24,742 nt of DNA from a virus. Location: IMG/VR virus record IMGVR_UViG_3300031787_000792, positions 1-24,742 of that record. The stretch is one strand, 5' to 3'. Under the pieces are notes generated by a model. That model made no database searches and had not been told where the DNA came from. It saw only the letters and a list, made by a program, of their open reading frames with translations. The position numbers were made by a program, and so were the translations under genes. Below, one piece after another: positions 1-7,734 of this stretch; positions within the stretch are counted from its first letter, which is position 1, and the number at the start of each line of letters is the position of its first letter.

Positions 1-389
1 GTCCAGATCAAGTTCTCGTTGTTCTGAGCGATACCTGCGAGCATAGTGCTGATAAGACCCTCGGTCAAGTTAGTGCCGAGTGTTCCGTTCTGAACGTCTC
101 CCGCTTCCCATGAATCGTTGAAGGTGTTCTTGCAGATCTCGCGCTGATATTGCAGCTTCTTAAGCTCAAGCACGCGCTCAGTCAAGTCTATCTCACCGGT
201 AGGAGTGAAAGCACATGTCGCGTTCGCGAAGGTAACGTTGTCGTTGATTCGCTTCACGACTTGTTTGTATGCGATGTTCTCCTTTACGGTCACGTGTTGC
301 AGTGTCTCGTTGGCGTAGAATGCAGCCTTAATGTACTCACCGGCAAAACGGCCAGCGTACGTAGTTGTGTTGTTGACAGTAGTTGCCAT
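1..389 (-). CDS. Major capsid protein, N-terminal 129 residues (partial)
   Basis: The frame opens with ATG at 389 and runs without a stop to the window edge, so only the first 129 residues are present. The product begins MATTVNNTTTYAGRFAGEY and later has an L(K/Q)YQREICKNTFNDSWEA segment. That pattern resembles the capsid proteins of Bacteroidota phages, where a TERVL..KE.Q...Q.CK.DF..DWEA stretch occurs near the same place. Position supports the call: it directly follows a prohead protease and a coiled-coil scaffold-like gene on the same strand, three bases after the scaffold stop. It would form the icosahedral shell. The family assignment rests on remembered motif similarity plus synteny and was not tested by a search. 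Confidence 0.72.
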   Translation of the reverse strand, partial: MATTVNNTTTYAGRFAGEYIKAAFYANETLQHVTVKENIAYKQVVKRINDNVTFANATCAFTPTGEIDLTERVLELKKLQYQREICKNTFNDSWEAGDVQNGTLGTNLTEGLISTMLAGIAQNNENLIW

Positions 390-392
390 GTT

Positions 393-998
393 TTAGATTT
401 TATTTTGAAGATTAAACAATATTCGCTCTTGCATGCTCATGCGTGCGAAGGGCTTCGTGGGTACCGCAGGTGCTGGCTGCTTAGTGCGGCCCAGTTGCAC
501 CTTATCCTTCACTGAAGGAGCGGCAGCGCTTGACTTCACCTCTGAGAGTTCAGTCTTGATGCTGCTCAATTCGGTGGCCTTGCTAACGTTGTCAGCTTCT
601 GCCTTCGATAGCTTGCTGAGCAGTTCGCTGTTCTGACCTTCAAGTGCAGAGATGCGCGAGCTCAAGCTCTCGATTGTTTTGATGAGGTCTGCGGTGCTCA
701 TCTCTTCCTCGACCATGACTTCCTTGATCTCTGCGACCTTGGCGTCTTCGCCGATGACAAGAGTGCGACCGTCTGCGAGGATGTACTCACCGGCCATCAG
801 AGGCGCAGCGACACCGTTCTCGTCCTTAACGTATACGTCAGCACCTACTCCCCACTCCTCGGCGCTTGTGTAGATGACTGTGCCATCTGCAAGAGCGCCT
901 TCGATCTCGAGCTTCACTTCTTCGGAGAAGATCTGCTTCGGGTCGATGCTGAACTGGTGAAAGATGTCGCGTACCTTTTGTGCGATTTGTCCTTTCAT
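393..998 (-). CDS. Putative scaffold / prohead core protein (201 aa)
   Basis: The start is taken as ATG at 998 (MKGQIAQKVRD). A longer frame reaches TTG at 1076, but that extension crosses the intergenic region and reads like noncoding sequence. The N-terminal ~100 residues are a compact acidic domain with segments such as GTVIYTSAEEW and GEYILADGRTLVIG. Residues ~105-155 form a heptad-rich coiled coil, and the tail is Ala/Pro/Lys-rich and ends in ERILFNLQNKI. A coiled-coil protein between prohead protease and capsid gene is the usual place for a scaffold, which the protease then cleaves. No conserved motif was recognised, so the role comes from position and composition. A capsid decoration protein is the alternative. 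Confidence 0.55.
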   Translation of the reverse strand: MKGQIAQKVRDIFHQFSIDPKQIFSEEVKLEIEGALADGTVIYTSAEEWGVGADVYVKDENGVAAPLMAGEYILADGRTLVIGEDAKVAEIKEVMVEEEMSTADLIKTIESLSSRISALEGQNSELLSKLSKAEADNVSKATELSSIKTELSEVKSSAAAPSVKDKVQLGRTKQPAPAVPTKPFARMSMQERILFNLQNKI

Positions 999-1030
999 GT
1001 TGCGATTGTTTGCACAATAGACTCGAGTGC

Positions 1031-1072
1031 ATAACTTTTCCCCAAAATGTAGCACGAAGCGCACTACTTTTG
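1031..1072 (-). promoter_or_regulatory. Possible late promoter / operator upstream of scaffold and capsid genes
   Basis: The 108 bases between the terminator and the scaffold start contain, on the minus strand, CAAAAGT, 15 bases, then ACATTTTGG. The same two words, 11 bases apart, occur at 15606-15633 at the start of the sigma-factor gene. TACATTTTG is one base longer than the Bacteroidota -7 box. Since a terminator precedes it and scaffold and capsid genes follow, a promoter is needed about here. The exact element is uncertain. Confidence 0.35.
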
Positions 1073-1105
1073 TCAAGAGATATAGAGGAGTGATGTTTTG
1101 AGTTC

Positions 1106-1139
1106 AAAAAAGAGGAGCGCCATCGTGCGCTCCTTTTTT
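1106..1139 (-). terminator. Rho-independent terminator after the prohead protease gene
   Basis: AGGAGCGC (1113-1120) and GCGCTCCT (1127-1134) form an 8-bp GC-rich stem around a 6-base loop. A-run and T-run flanks lengthen it through one G-T pair. Read on the minus strand the stem ends in a run of six T. It overlaps the protease stop codon, so it separates the protease from the scaffold/capsid unit. The T-run on the other strand makes it potentially bidirectional. Confidence 0.85.
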
Positions 1140-1710
1140 ATGCCAGTGCTTCGAGTAGTGCCTTGACGAACAAGTCCTCGTTCGCATCACTGAGGGTCGT
1201 GATCATGTGGTCGAATATTCCCTCGATGCTGAAGCCCTTCACTCGTCCGAGTTCGACGTCTTCCCAGATGTCATCGGCTTGCACATAAGTGCCGACCATC
1301 CACGTGCCCACCGGTACGTCGATACCCAGTGAGACGCTCTTGTCGTTCTCGTCTTCCTTGATCCAGGTCTCGACGACTGTGCATCCGGTCACTGCGACCT
1401 CGTGCTCGAGCGTGTGATTGTGGTGCAGGTTTTTCATCATAAAGTGATGCGCGCACTTGTATACTGTGTCGTCGTCGAAGTAGATATAGAACTCCTCGCC
1501 GGTATTCTTGTCGATGCGGAGTATATGCTTGTTCGGTATGAGTGCCGGGCCGTATAGCATCCGACGCTCTTTCTTTACAGCGCTGAGCTTGACATCACTC
1601 AAGGCGACCCAGTTCGTCTCGATAGCTGGAAACTCAACGAGCGATATTGCCTGCACACCGAGCTGCATGTTCTCGTCGATGACGCACTTCATAACTTTCT
1701 TTTTTTCCAT
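1138..1710 (-). CDS. Prohead serine protease, XkdF-like (Peptidase S78 type 2)
   Basis: The 190-aa product carries the recognisable core of the XkdF-like phage protease family: GPALIPNK (residues 54-61), EEFYIYFDDDTV (72-83), HNHTLEHE (97-104), TVVETWI (111-117), DVPVGTWMVG (131-140) and VKGFSIEG (157-164). In this family the His of LEHE (H103) and the Ser of GFS (S161) are the likely catalytic pair. It should mature the prohead by cutting the scaffold and perhaps the capsid N-terminus. The downstream scaffold-like and capsid genes fit that job. ATG at 1710 gives MEKKKVMK; an alternative ATG lies six codons in. The gene sits between two hairpins (1106 and 1783), so it may be transcribed as its own unit. 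Confidence 0.85.
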   Translation of the reverse strand: MEKKKVMKCVIDENMQLGVQAISLVEFPAIETNWVALSDVKLSAVKKERRMLYGPALIPNKHILRIDKNTGEEFYIYFDDDTVYKCAHHFMMKNLHHNHTLEHEVAVTGCTVVETWIKEDENDKSVSLGIDVPVGTWMVGTYVQADDIWEDVELGRVKGFSIEGIFDHMITTLSDANEDLFVKALLEALA

Positions 1711-1748
1711 GGTTTTATGTTCGATTTTAGTGTATACTTGTAGCGGTT

Positions 1749-1778
1749 CAAATATCCTTCATAGTATTCTGGTTAAAG
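1749..1778 (-). promoter_or_regulatory. Weak candidate promoter for the protease gene
   Basis: On the minus strand GATATTTG (1749-1756) matches the Bacteroidota -7 consensus TAnnTTTG at five of six fixed bases. A TTTA sits 17 bases upstream, against the -33 consensus TTTG. It lies between the tape measure hairpin and the protease start, where a promoter is expected, but it is short and imperfect. Confidence 0.3.
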
Positions 1779-1782
1779 GTTT

Positions 1783-1804
1783 GGCCGCGCTAACGAGCGC
1801 GGCT
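1783..1804 (-). terminator. GC-rich hairpin after the tape measure gene, likely terminator
   Basis: GCCGCGC (1784-1790) and GCGCGGC (1797-1803) form a perfect 7-bp stem with the loop TAACGA. It starts six bases past the tape measure stop. On the minus strand the downstream tract is weak (CAAACCTTT), while the plus strand has a T4 tract. It is therefore a modest terminator for tail transcription, possibly partly read through, or it acts in both directions. Confidence 0.6.
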
Positions 1805-1809
1805 TTTCA

Positions 1810-4332
1810 TTATAGCCTTGCCAGCTCCTCCACGCGATCACGTGCCTGCGTCGCTTTCTCTACGTCGCCTGCCAGCACATACGCTCGCGGTGTCTGTTGC
1901 TCCGGTCTGTTATTGAGGAAGTCGAGCACGAGAGGGTTGAAGCCTGGAGTCGTCGACTCACCGCCTCCACCTCCACCGGTGCCACCTCCACCGCCACCTC
2001 CTGAGATGTCCGGAAGTGATGAACTTGTCGGAGGCTGACTGCTCTCGAATTGTGTCGCCTTGATCTTCGCTATCTGAGCAGCACCAGCAGCGACTGCGGC
2101 TGCGGCAGCGATACCGCCACGGATAGCACTCGTAGGGTCTCCCACGACGAGCTGAGAGCCGAATGCGGCCACAGCACTCGCCGCTGTGTTGACGATGGCG
2201 CCTGCTATTTGTAGCTTCTTGTTCTTCTCGAATGTCTTCTTCTGCTCTGCCTCGAGTAGTGTCCTTCTCTTGATGAGATCAGCACGCTGTTGAGCAGTGC
2301 GAGCGCCTTCGATCTGCTTGTCGAGGTCGCTGAGCTTTGTCGCCAGTTCGGTCGCTGTCTTCTCGTTCAGTGAAGTGAACGCAGCCACTACGTCACCGGC
2401 TGCCTTGAGCCACTGCTCAGTAGTCTCGAGTGCTGCCTTGATGCGGAGCTCCTTCTGTTTGTTGACATACTCCTCCTCGAGTGCTGTCGAATCTTGGCCG
2501 AATTTCTTCGCCAGTGCGATGCGTGCCTCATAGTCGGCCTTCAGTACTGCCAGATCGTTGTTGAGTTGTTGCTGACGTGCAGTGAGTCCGGCATTCTGGG
2601 CCGTGAGCACTGCTTGCTGGCGCTCCTTCTCCTTGTCGACTTCCTCCTGCGCGTACTTGTCAGTGATTGCCTTGCGCTTCTTCTCGTACTCTTCCTTCAG
2701 TGCCGTCGCATCTTCGCCTTCATTCTCCAGGATAGTGATCTTCTCGAAGTAGACCTCACCAAGCGCATCGAGTTCGGCTTGCTGTGCACCCTTCTGTGCG
2801 GTCAAGTTCTCCTCGATCAGCGCCTCGAGCTCGGCTTGTTGCTCTTCGCGTGCCTTCTTCGTTAATTCCACGAGCTGCTTCGCGTACTTTTCGCGTATTG
2901 CCTGCTCTTCCTTGCCTTGAAGTTCGACGATCTGAGCAGTGTCGACCTTCGCCTTGATGGCTTGATCCTTCAGCTGTTTGTATTTCTCCTCGACTGCGGC
3001 CAGTTCCTTCTGTTGATCACTTGCTGTTGACAGTCTGAGCTCTTCTTGTGCCTTCCGGATCGCTTCGTTCACTGCGTCTTGTTGAGACTTCAGTGCATCA
3101 GCGGTCGCCTTCGCCTTGTCAGAGGCGCTCTTGGCCGCTGCTTTGTCCGTATCGGCGAAGCCCTTCTTGAGCTTATCAAGATTGTCAACGAATATCGTCC
3201 CGAGCTTGTCGAAGTCCTCCTCGGTAGCGTTCAATTTCTTAAGCTCTTCTTGTTGCTTGTTGTATTCGGTCGTAAGTTGAGCGACCGCTCTCTCGCGTTC
3301 ATTTAGTCCGACAAGATTGAACTGCTCCTGGAGCGTGACGCGCTTCGCATTGAGTGCATTGATAGCTTCGACCTTGATGATCTCGCGGTCTATCTCTTGA
3401 GTCCGATACTTGTCACGTAGTTCGGCGAGCTGCTTCTCCTGGTCTTCACTTATTCCGACATAGCTGCGCTGTAAATTCGTGAGTCGGTCAATTTTCGCCT
3501 TCGTATCGCTCAGGTCTTTTTGATTCGACTCGAGCTTCAGCTGCGTAATCTTCTGACTGTTGCCTGCCGCTTGTGCGAAGGCCAGACGCTCGGCATCCTT
3601 ACGTCGTTCAGTCGCCTTGTCTTGTGCCTCGTTGAGCTTGTCAACGTCCTCACGCTGGCCATCGATGAAGGCCTTCGCCGCGAGTGCGATGGCTATGATG
3701 GCCGCAGCTATGGCGAAGATAGGGTTCGCAAGGAGTGCCTTGCCCAGTGATGAGAACGCACCGCCGAGGCCCTTGACTCCGTCTATGATTCCTTTGAACG
3801 AGACGTTTTTGATGTTCCCGGCAAAGTTTCGGACGTCTTGACTGAGGCCTTCGAAGTCGAGGTTCTTCAGTCGATCAGTCAGTCCTCCGGAGATGTTCTT
3901 CAAGTTCTCGAGCGGAGGCCCTGCATTCTGTCCGGCGCTCTCCGCGATGTCCTTCAGTTGATCGTTGACTTCACCGAGGCGCTGTGTGAGTGCTGTGTAC
4001 TTCTCAGTCCCGAGTGCTTCTTGACCGGCAAGCAGCGCCTTCTTTAGTTCGCGCTGCTCTTGCTTGAGGTTCTGAGTCTTCGGCACCAGGTCGGAGATCT
4101 TGCCTCCGAGCTTTTCGTACTGAGCACTCAGCTCCTTGTACTGGTCGCTGTTTACCTCGGTAGCCGCGAGCTGTTCCTTCAGCTTTGCCAGCTGATCAGT
4201 AACGCTCTGAGTATTCTGCGCGACCTTCTGCTCGGCATTCGCCACCGACTCCAGACTATTTGCTACGCTGTCGAGCGTGCCTATCGTACCGTCTGCTTTA
4301 GTCTCGAGTTCAATTATGTACTTTTTAGCCAT
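1810..4332 (-). CDS. Tail tape measure protein (840 aa)
   Basis: This is a long, Lys/Glu/Gln/Ala-rich protein dominated by coiled coil (residues ~20-130 and ~225-640). A strongly hydrophobic segment, ALLANPIFAIAAAIIAIALAAKAFI, lies at ~199-223. A small-residue hydrophobic region (AGAIVNTAASAVAAFGS, then an Ala-rich stretch) lies near 705-755. A poly-Gly/Pro spacer follows, and the C-terminus RAYVLAGDVEKATQARDRVEE resembles the conserved end of Bacteroidota phage tape measures. The protein sets tail length and may aid DNA passage through the host envelope. At the usual ~1.5 angstrom per residue, 840 residues imply a tail of roughly 125 nm. Its start overlaps the preceding small membrane-protein gene by 8 bases, and a hairpin follows the stop. 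Confidence 0.88.
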   Translation of the reverse strand: MAKKYIIELETKADGTIGTLDSVANSLESVANAEQKVAQNTQSVTDQLAKLKEQLAATEVNSDQYKELSAQYEKLGGKISDLVPKTQNLKQEQRELKKALLAGQEALGTEKYTALTQRLGEVNDQLKDIAESAGQNAGPPLENLKNISGGLTDRLKNLDFEGLSQDVRNFAGNIKNVSFKGIIDGVKGLGGAFSSLGKALLANPIFAIAAAIIAIALAAKAFIDGQREDVDKLNEAQDKATERRKDAERLAFAQAAGNSQKITQLKLESNQKDLSDTKAKIDRLTNLQRSYVGISEDQEKQLAELRDKYRTQEIDREIIKVEAINALNAKRVTLQEQFNLVGLNERERAVAQLTTEYNKQQEELKKLNATEEDFDKLGTIFVDNLDKLKKGFADTDKAAAKSASDKAKATADALKSQQDAVNEAIRKAQEELRLSTASDQQKELAAVEEKYKQLKDQAIKAKVDTAQIVELQGKEEQAIREKYAKQLVELTKKAREEQQAELEALIEENLTAQKGAQQAELDALGEVYFEKITILENEGEDATALKEEYEKKRKAITDKYAQEEVDKEKERQQAVLTAQNAGLTARQQQLNNDLAVLKADYEARIALAKKFGQDSTALEEEYVNKQKELRIKAALETTEQWLKAAGDVVAAFTSLNEKTATELATKLSDLDKQIEGARTAQQRADLIKRRTLLEAEQKKTFEKNKKLQIAGAIVNTAASAVAAFGSQLVVGDPTSAIRGGIAAAAAVAAGAAQIAKIKATQFESSQPPTSSSLPDISGGGGGGGTGGGGGGESTTPGFNPLVLDFLNNRPEQQTPRAYVLAGDVEKATQARDRVEELARL

Positions 4333-4510
4333 GTACTACGATGTATGTGATGAGTGAAAGAAGAGCCCAGGCACCGAGCACAAGTGCCCAGCGAAGTAGG
4401 TAGAACATGGCAAGACGTCGCCCCTTCAGATGACGCTCTCCGGTGTTGGTTTTGTAGCCAGCCTTGATAAGCTCAAGTAGCGGCGTGATCGTGTTCGTGT
4501 TGGTATACAT
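4325..4510 (-). CDS. Small membrane protein of unknown role (61 aa)
   Basis: The 61-residue product has a polar, Thr/Lys/Arg-rich N-terminal half and one clear membrane segment near the C-terminus, about FYLLRWALVLGAWALLSLITYIVV (residues 36-59). The basic residues before the segment predict an N-in topology. ATG at 4510 overlaps the preceding stop by one base (TAATG) and the gene overlaps the tape measure start by 8 bases, so translation is coupled on both sides. No family was recognised. Its position inside the tail block suggests a virion or infection-stage membrane role. A holin-like function is possible but has no direct support. Confidence 0.7.
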   Translation of the reverse strand: MYTNTNTITPLLELIKAGYKTNTGERHLKGRRLAMFYLLRWALVLGAWALLSLITYIVVHG

Positions 4511-7500
4511 TAAGTGAGTTTTGACTGTGTGTATGTTAGTGATGCGGTCACGTGAAAAGTGTCCGGGAAGCCTGCGCCTGCTACCTGGTAGCCGATGCGG
4601 TGAAGGTTCGCGACTGCGACGTTCACGCCGAAGGTGAACACATACGCGCCGATGCCACCGATGACGTTCAAAGGTGTGAGAGCACTGACGGCTGCCACTC
4701 CTCCGCTCTTGATCATGGCGAAGCTCAGCACTCCGCTCTCATAGTTGCCGGTGAGGTTGTCGTCTTGTATCGTGTACGAGAGCAGACAATTCCAGCAGGT
4801 ATCGTCGGGCATGTCGATGTGCGAGTTCAGCACTCCATTGATGAAGAGAAACTGACCGCCTGCCGCTGCGAAGGTCTGCTTCGATTGCAGCATGATGACG
4901 CCACTCTGAGCATAGCCGTCGGGACTTGTTGCTGGTGTGTTGTTCATATAGCCACCTCCCAGATGCGTGCCGCTCTGCTTGGTGTATACGTTGCGACCGA
5001 ACATGCTCACGCCTCCGGTGCCTTCCATGATAGTCTTGTCACCGACAGCGATGCTGTAGGGGTTGTTCACGTCGAGTTTTATGTCAGAGCCAACAGCAAG
5101 CGAGTATACGTTCGTCGATGAGTTGTCAAGTCGCTCCGTCATCGTGATCGTGTTCAATGCGTTCGAGATCTCGCTTGCACTGCGTCCGACCTTCGTAGTA
5201 GCTGCGAGTGTGACGTTCTGCGGTGTAGTCGTGAAGCCGTAGCAGGTATTCGTGACGCTGTCCCAAAAGTAGCCGAAGCGCACACATGACTCTTCTGTCG
5301 ATGCGATAGGGTCGCCGTTCCCATCTACGAACTGGACGACACCGTTGTCGTCCACGTTGTCAGGCGTCTCGGTGCTCTCCGGCACTGCGTCGATGAGCTT
5401 GAGAAGTTTGACTTGAGTCACCTCTGCGCTGCCGACCTTGTAGTCGTTGATCTCGAGGATGCGCCACCACGAGTTCACTACCCAGATGCGATCGCTGAAC
5501 TTGAAGTTCAAGATGTCGCTCAGCTCGAGCGCAAAGTATGCCTCCATCAGTCGAGCTTGTGGGGAGTAGAGCTGATTCAGATAGTCACGCCAGTACTCGT
5601 TGAAGAGGTTTTTGTAAGGCGACGCGCCTATGATATACAGAGGCACTTCCGGTGCCCAGTTGAGATCGAGGTCGGTGAAGAAGGGTATGATGTTCTCGTA
5701 GTGATTCAGCACCGGGACGACATAAGCTGTGTCTGGAGTACCTACTTGGAAGTCGAAGAGCGTCATCTCATAGTCACCTGCATGGAAGAGACAGCGCATC
5801 TTCGGACTGATGAAGTTGCCATCGTTGTCTACGAACTTTGGAATGACCAGCGACGTGCCTCGAATATAGTTCGAAGGTGTCGACTGAGTGATGAGCTGAA
5901 TCTTCTGCTCGCTATCCTTCGCAAAGTCGTTCGGCACATCGTTCACGCTGACCGTAAAGTCCGCGAGCTTGTAGTCGCCATAGATTCGATTCAGTCCGGT
6001 GTAGATCTTCGAGCCTACGTCTTCGCCTGCCGAGTATGTGAACGTGAGGCGCTTCGTCTGGAAGTCGCTCGTGTTGCTGAGTGTGATGTCCTTCGAGATG
6101 TCGAGCTTCTCACTCCAGTCGCGATCGCTTCCACTGCCGACGTAGTTGCTGATAGGCTCAATGATGAGAGCATTCGGCAAGCTGCGGTCAGGCACGATGA
6201 CGCACGAGTGCATGTTGAATACATCGCGAAGGAAGTCGCCCTGCGTCATGTCCGGTGCATTCGCTGCCCAGTCAAGAGTGAGGCCGTCCATGAAATTAGC
6301 GTCGATCAGTTCGAGACCGGTGCCGCTATCGTATCCGCTGCCACCTTGCAAAGTAGCCGCAGTCGTCGCTTGATACATGAGTCGGAACTGATCACCTGCC
6401 GCTAAAAAGAACTGAGGAGCGCCGTTGACTGAGTCGAAGTTCACAGTGCTGCCAGTGATCTGCGAGGTGCCGAGCATAATATTCGCACCGCTCGTGATAT
6501 TGTTGAAGTATATGTTCACGCTACCTCCGAAGCCGGTAGACGTGAAAGTATACCAATAGCGAAAAGTATAGAGACCAGTAGCAGGTGCTGTGAAGACTGC
6601 CGAGGTGACTGTGTTGCCGTTGTCGAAGTCCTCGGTCACGTTAGTCACTGCGACAAGTGTCGGCGTCAAGGCTGTGGTCGTGTTGTTCCAGAAGCGAAAT
6701 ATAAAGCTCTGTACATTTTGAGTATATGCGAGCTGCTTGCTGTTGATCCAAGGTGCGTAGTACTTTACCAGTACGTTGTCGAGCGTCAAGCCGGTATATG
6801 TGAAACCTGCCTCCTCGATAATCTTCTCGAATATCCACTGCCAGTTGAGTGATGGCGTAAGGTCTCCGGCACGAGGTGCAAGGAAGGCTGAAGTCGAGTA
6901 GATGCTTCGCGTGCCCGGTGTTCCGCTCTCGTCCCACTTCTGACCATAGTCAGCGAGTGAATACAGATAAGGGTATCCAGTAGCAGCTACGACTTCCGCA
7001 TAGTTGAGCACTGCGTTGAGGTCAGCGAGTGCCGCGATGTCCTTGAGCTTCTTCCCTGCGATTGCATTGAAGAGGTCAGGGCTCTCCGCGTAGAACGTGA
7101 CCTCGAAGTCTGCGAGCTTGCCTGCCTGAGTGATCACGCGCATCACGCGTACGTATCCGATAGCTATCGGCAAGGTCTGCACTCGTAGCTCAGCGGGTAG
7201 CTTAGTCTGGAAGTAGTCGACGTCGGTCTTGAAGTTGACGTCGTTGAGATAGCCGAGCGCTTGCAGGTTGTTGTCGGTGCAAGGTATTCTGAATTGACGA
7301 CTGAATGAGCCCAGTGCAGCAAAGGTCTGAAGGTCTGAGAAGCGCCAGTTCTGACTGATAGTCTCGTTCTCATATAGTTCGAGGAAGCGCTTCTCGGTAG
7401 TGTCGACAAGTGTCTGAATGCGGAGCGAAGCAATCAATGGAATCGGTGACAGATTCGAAAAGTCGAGCCCTACGTCGGTCGTGATGTCACCGGTCAAAGG

Positions 7501-7734
7501 ATCAAACGTGAGCACGACACAGCTCTCAACGAGGCCACCGATAGAAGGGTCGGCTGTAATTGTGCTGCCTGGTGTGAAGAAGCTGTTGTCAGGCACCGGG
7601 TCGCCGATATTAGTCGCGCTGTTGATGTTCCAGCTTGTCTGTGCGACAAAGTAGGACGGACTGATGTTCCATAGACCGTTGTCTACCAAGGCAGTGCCGC
7701 CTCCGGTGACGATGAGCTCTACGTCGTATCTCAT
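4510..7734 (-). CDS. Large tail-tip / receptor-binding structural protein (1074 aa)
   Basis: This is the largest protein in the window and appears mostly beta-rich, with no membrane segments. Segments such as FSRQFRIPCTDNN, LGYLNDVNF, TLPIAIGYVRVMRVI and FEVTFY (residues ~135-210) resemble large tail proteins of Bacteroidota phages that follow the tape measure or distal-tail gene. From ~residue 837 the character changes. YSLAVGSDIK and YSIAVGDKT (876-904) resemble the left-handed beta-roll repeats of YadA-like adhesin heads, as do GGVSMFGRNVYT and THLGGGY. The last ~120 residues look like a globular tip domain. I infer a tail-tip hub plus fibre that contacts the receptor. Its ATG overlaps the preceding stop (ATGA). 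A tail-associated lysin domain is possible, but no catalytic motif was seen. Confidence 0.65.
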   Translation of the reverse strand: MRYDVELIVTGGGTALVDNGLWNISPSYFVAQTSWNINSATNIGDPVPDNSFFTPGSTITADPSIGGLVESCVVLTFDPLTGDITTDVGLDFSNLSPIPLIASLRIQTLVDTTEKRFLELYENETISQNWRFSDLQTFAALGSFSRQFRIPCTDNNLQALGYLNDVNFKTDVDYFQTKLPAELRVQTLPIAIGYVRVMRVITQAGKLADFEVTFYAESPDLFNAIAGKKLKDIAALADLNAVLNYAEVVAATGYPYLYSLADYGQKWDESGTPGTRSIYSTSAFLAPRAGDLTPSLNWQWIFEKIIEEAGFTYTGLTLDNVLVKYYAPWINSKQLAYTQNVQSFIFRFWNNTTTALTPTLVAVTNVTEDFDNGNTVTSAVFTAPATGLYTFRYWYTFTSTGFGGSVNIYFNNITSGANIMLGTSQITGSTVNFDSVNGAPQFFLAAGDQFRLMYQATTAATLQGGSGYDSGTGLELIDANFMDGLTLDWAANAPDMTQGDFLRDVFNMHSCVIVPDRSLPNALIIEPISNYVGSGSDRDWSEKLDISKDITLSNTSDFQTKRLTFTYSAGEDVGSKIYTGLNRIYGDYKLADFTVSVNDVPNDFAKDSEQKIQLITQSTPSNYIRGTSLVIPKFVDNDGNFISPKMRCLFHAGDYEMTLFDFQVGTPDTAYVVPVLNHYENIIPFFTDLDLNWAPEVPLYIIGASPYKNLFNEYWRDYLNQLYSPQARLMEAYFALELSDILNFKFSDRIWVVNSWWRILEINDYKVGSAEVTQVKLLKLIDAVPESTETPDNVDDNGVVQFVDGNGDPIASTEESCVRFGYFWDSVTNTCYGFTTTPQNVTLAATTKVGRSASEISNALNTITMTERLDNSSTNVYSLAVGSDIKLDVNNPYSIAVGDKTIMEGTGGVSMFGRNVYTKQSGTHLGGGYMNNTPATSPDGYAQSGVIMLQSKQTFAAAGGQFLFINGVLNSHIDMPDDTCWNCLLSYTIQDDNLTGNYESGVLSFAMIKSGGVAAVSALTPLNVIGGIGAYVFTFGVNVAVANLHRIGYQVAGAGFPDTFHVTASLTYTQSKLT

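Noticed and set aside
1065-1072. Plus-strand TACTTTTG matching the -7 box
   Set aside because: It would be antisense to the head genes and has no downstream plus-strand gene. An 8-base motif with six fixed bases is expected about a dozen times by chance in this window on both strands.
5413-6405. 330-aa plus-strand open frame inside the 1074-aa tail gene
   Set aside because: It is antisense to a well-supported gene and shows the usual mirror composition (Val/Leu/Arg/Glu-rich, no domain). Other long plus-strand frames such as 4552-5121 and 1508-2038 are the same type of shadow.
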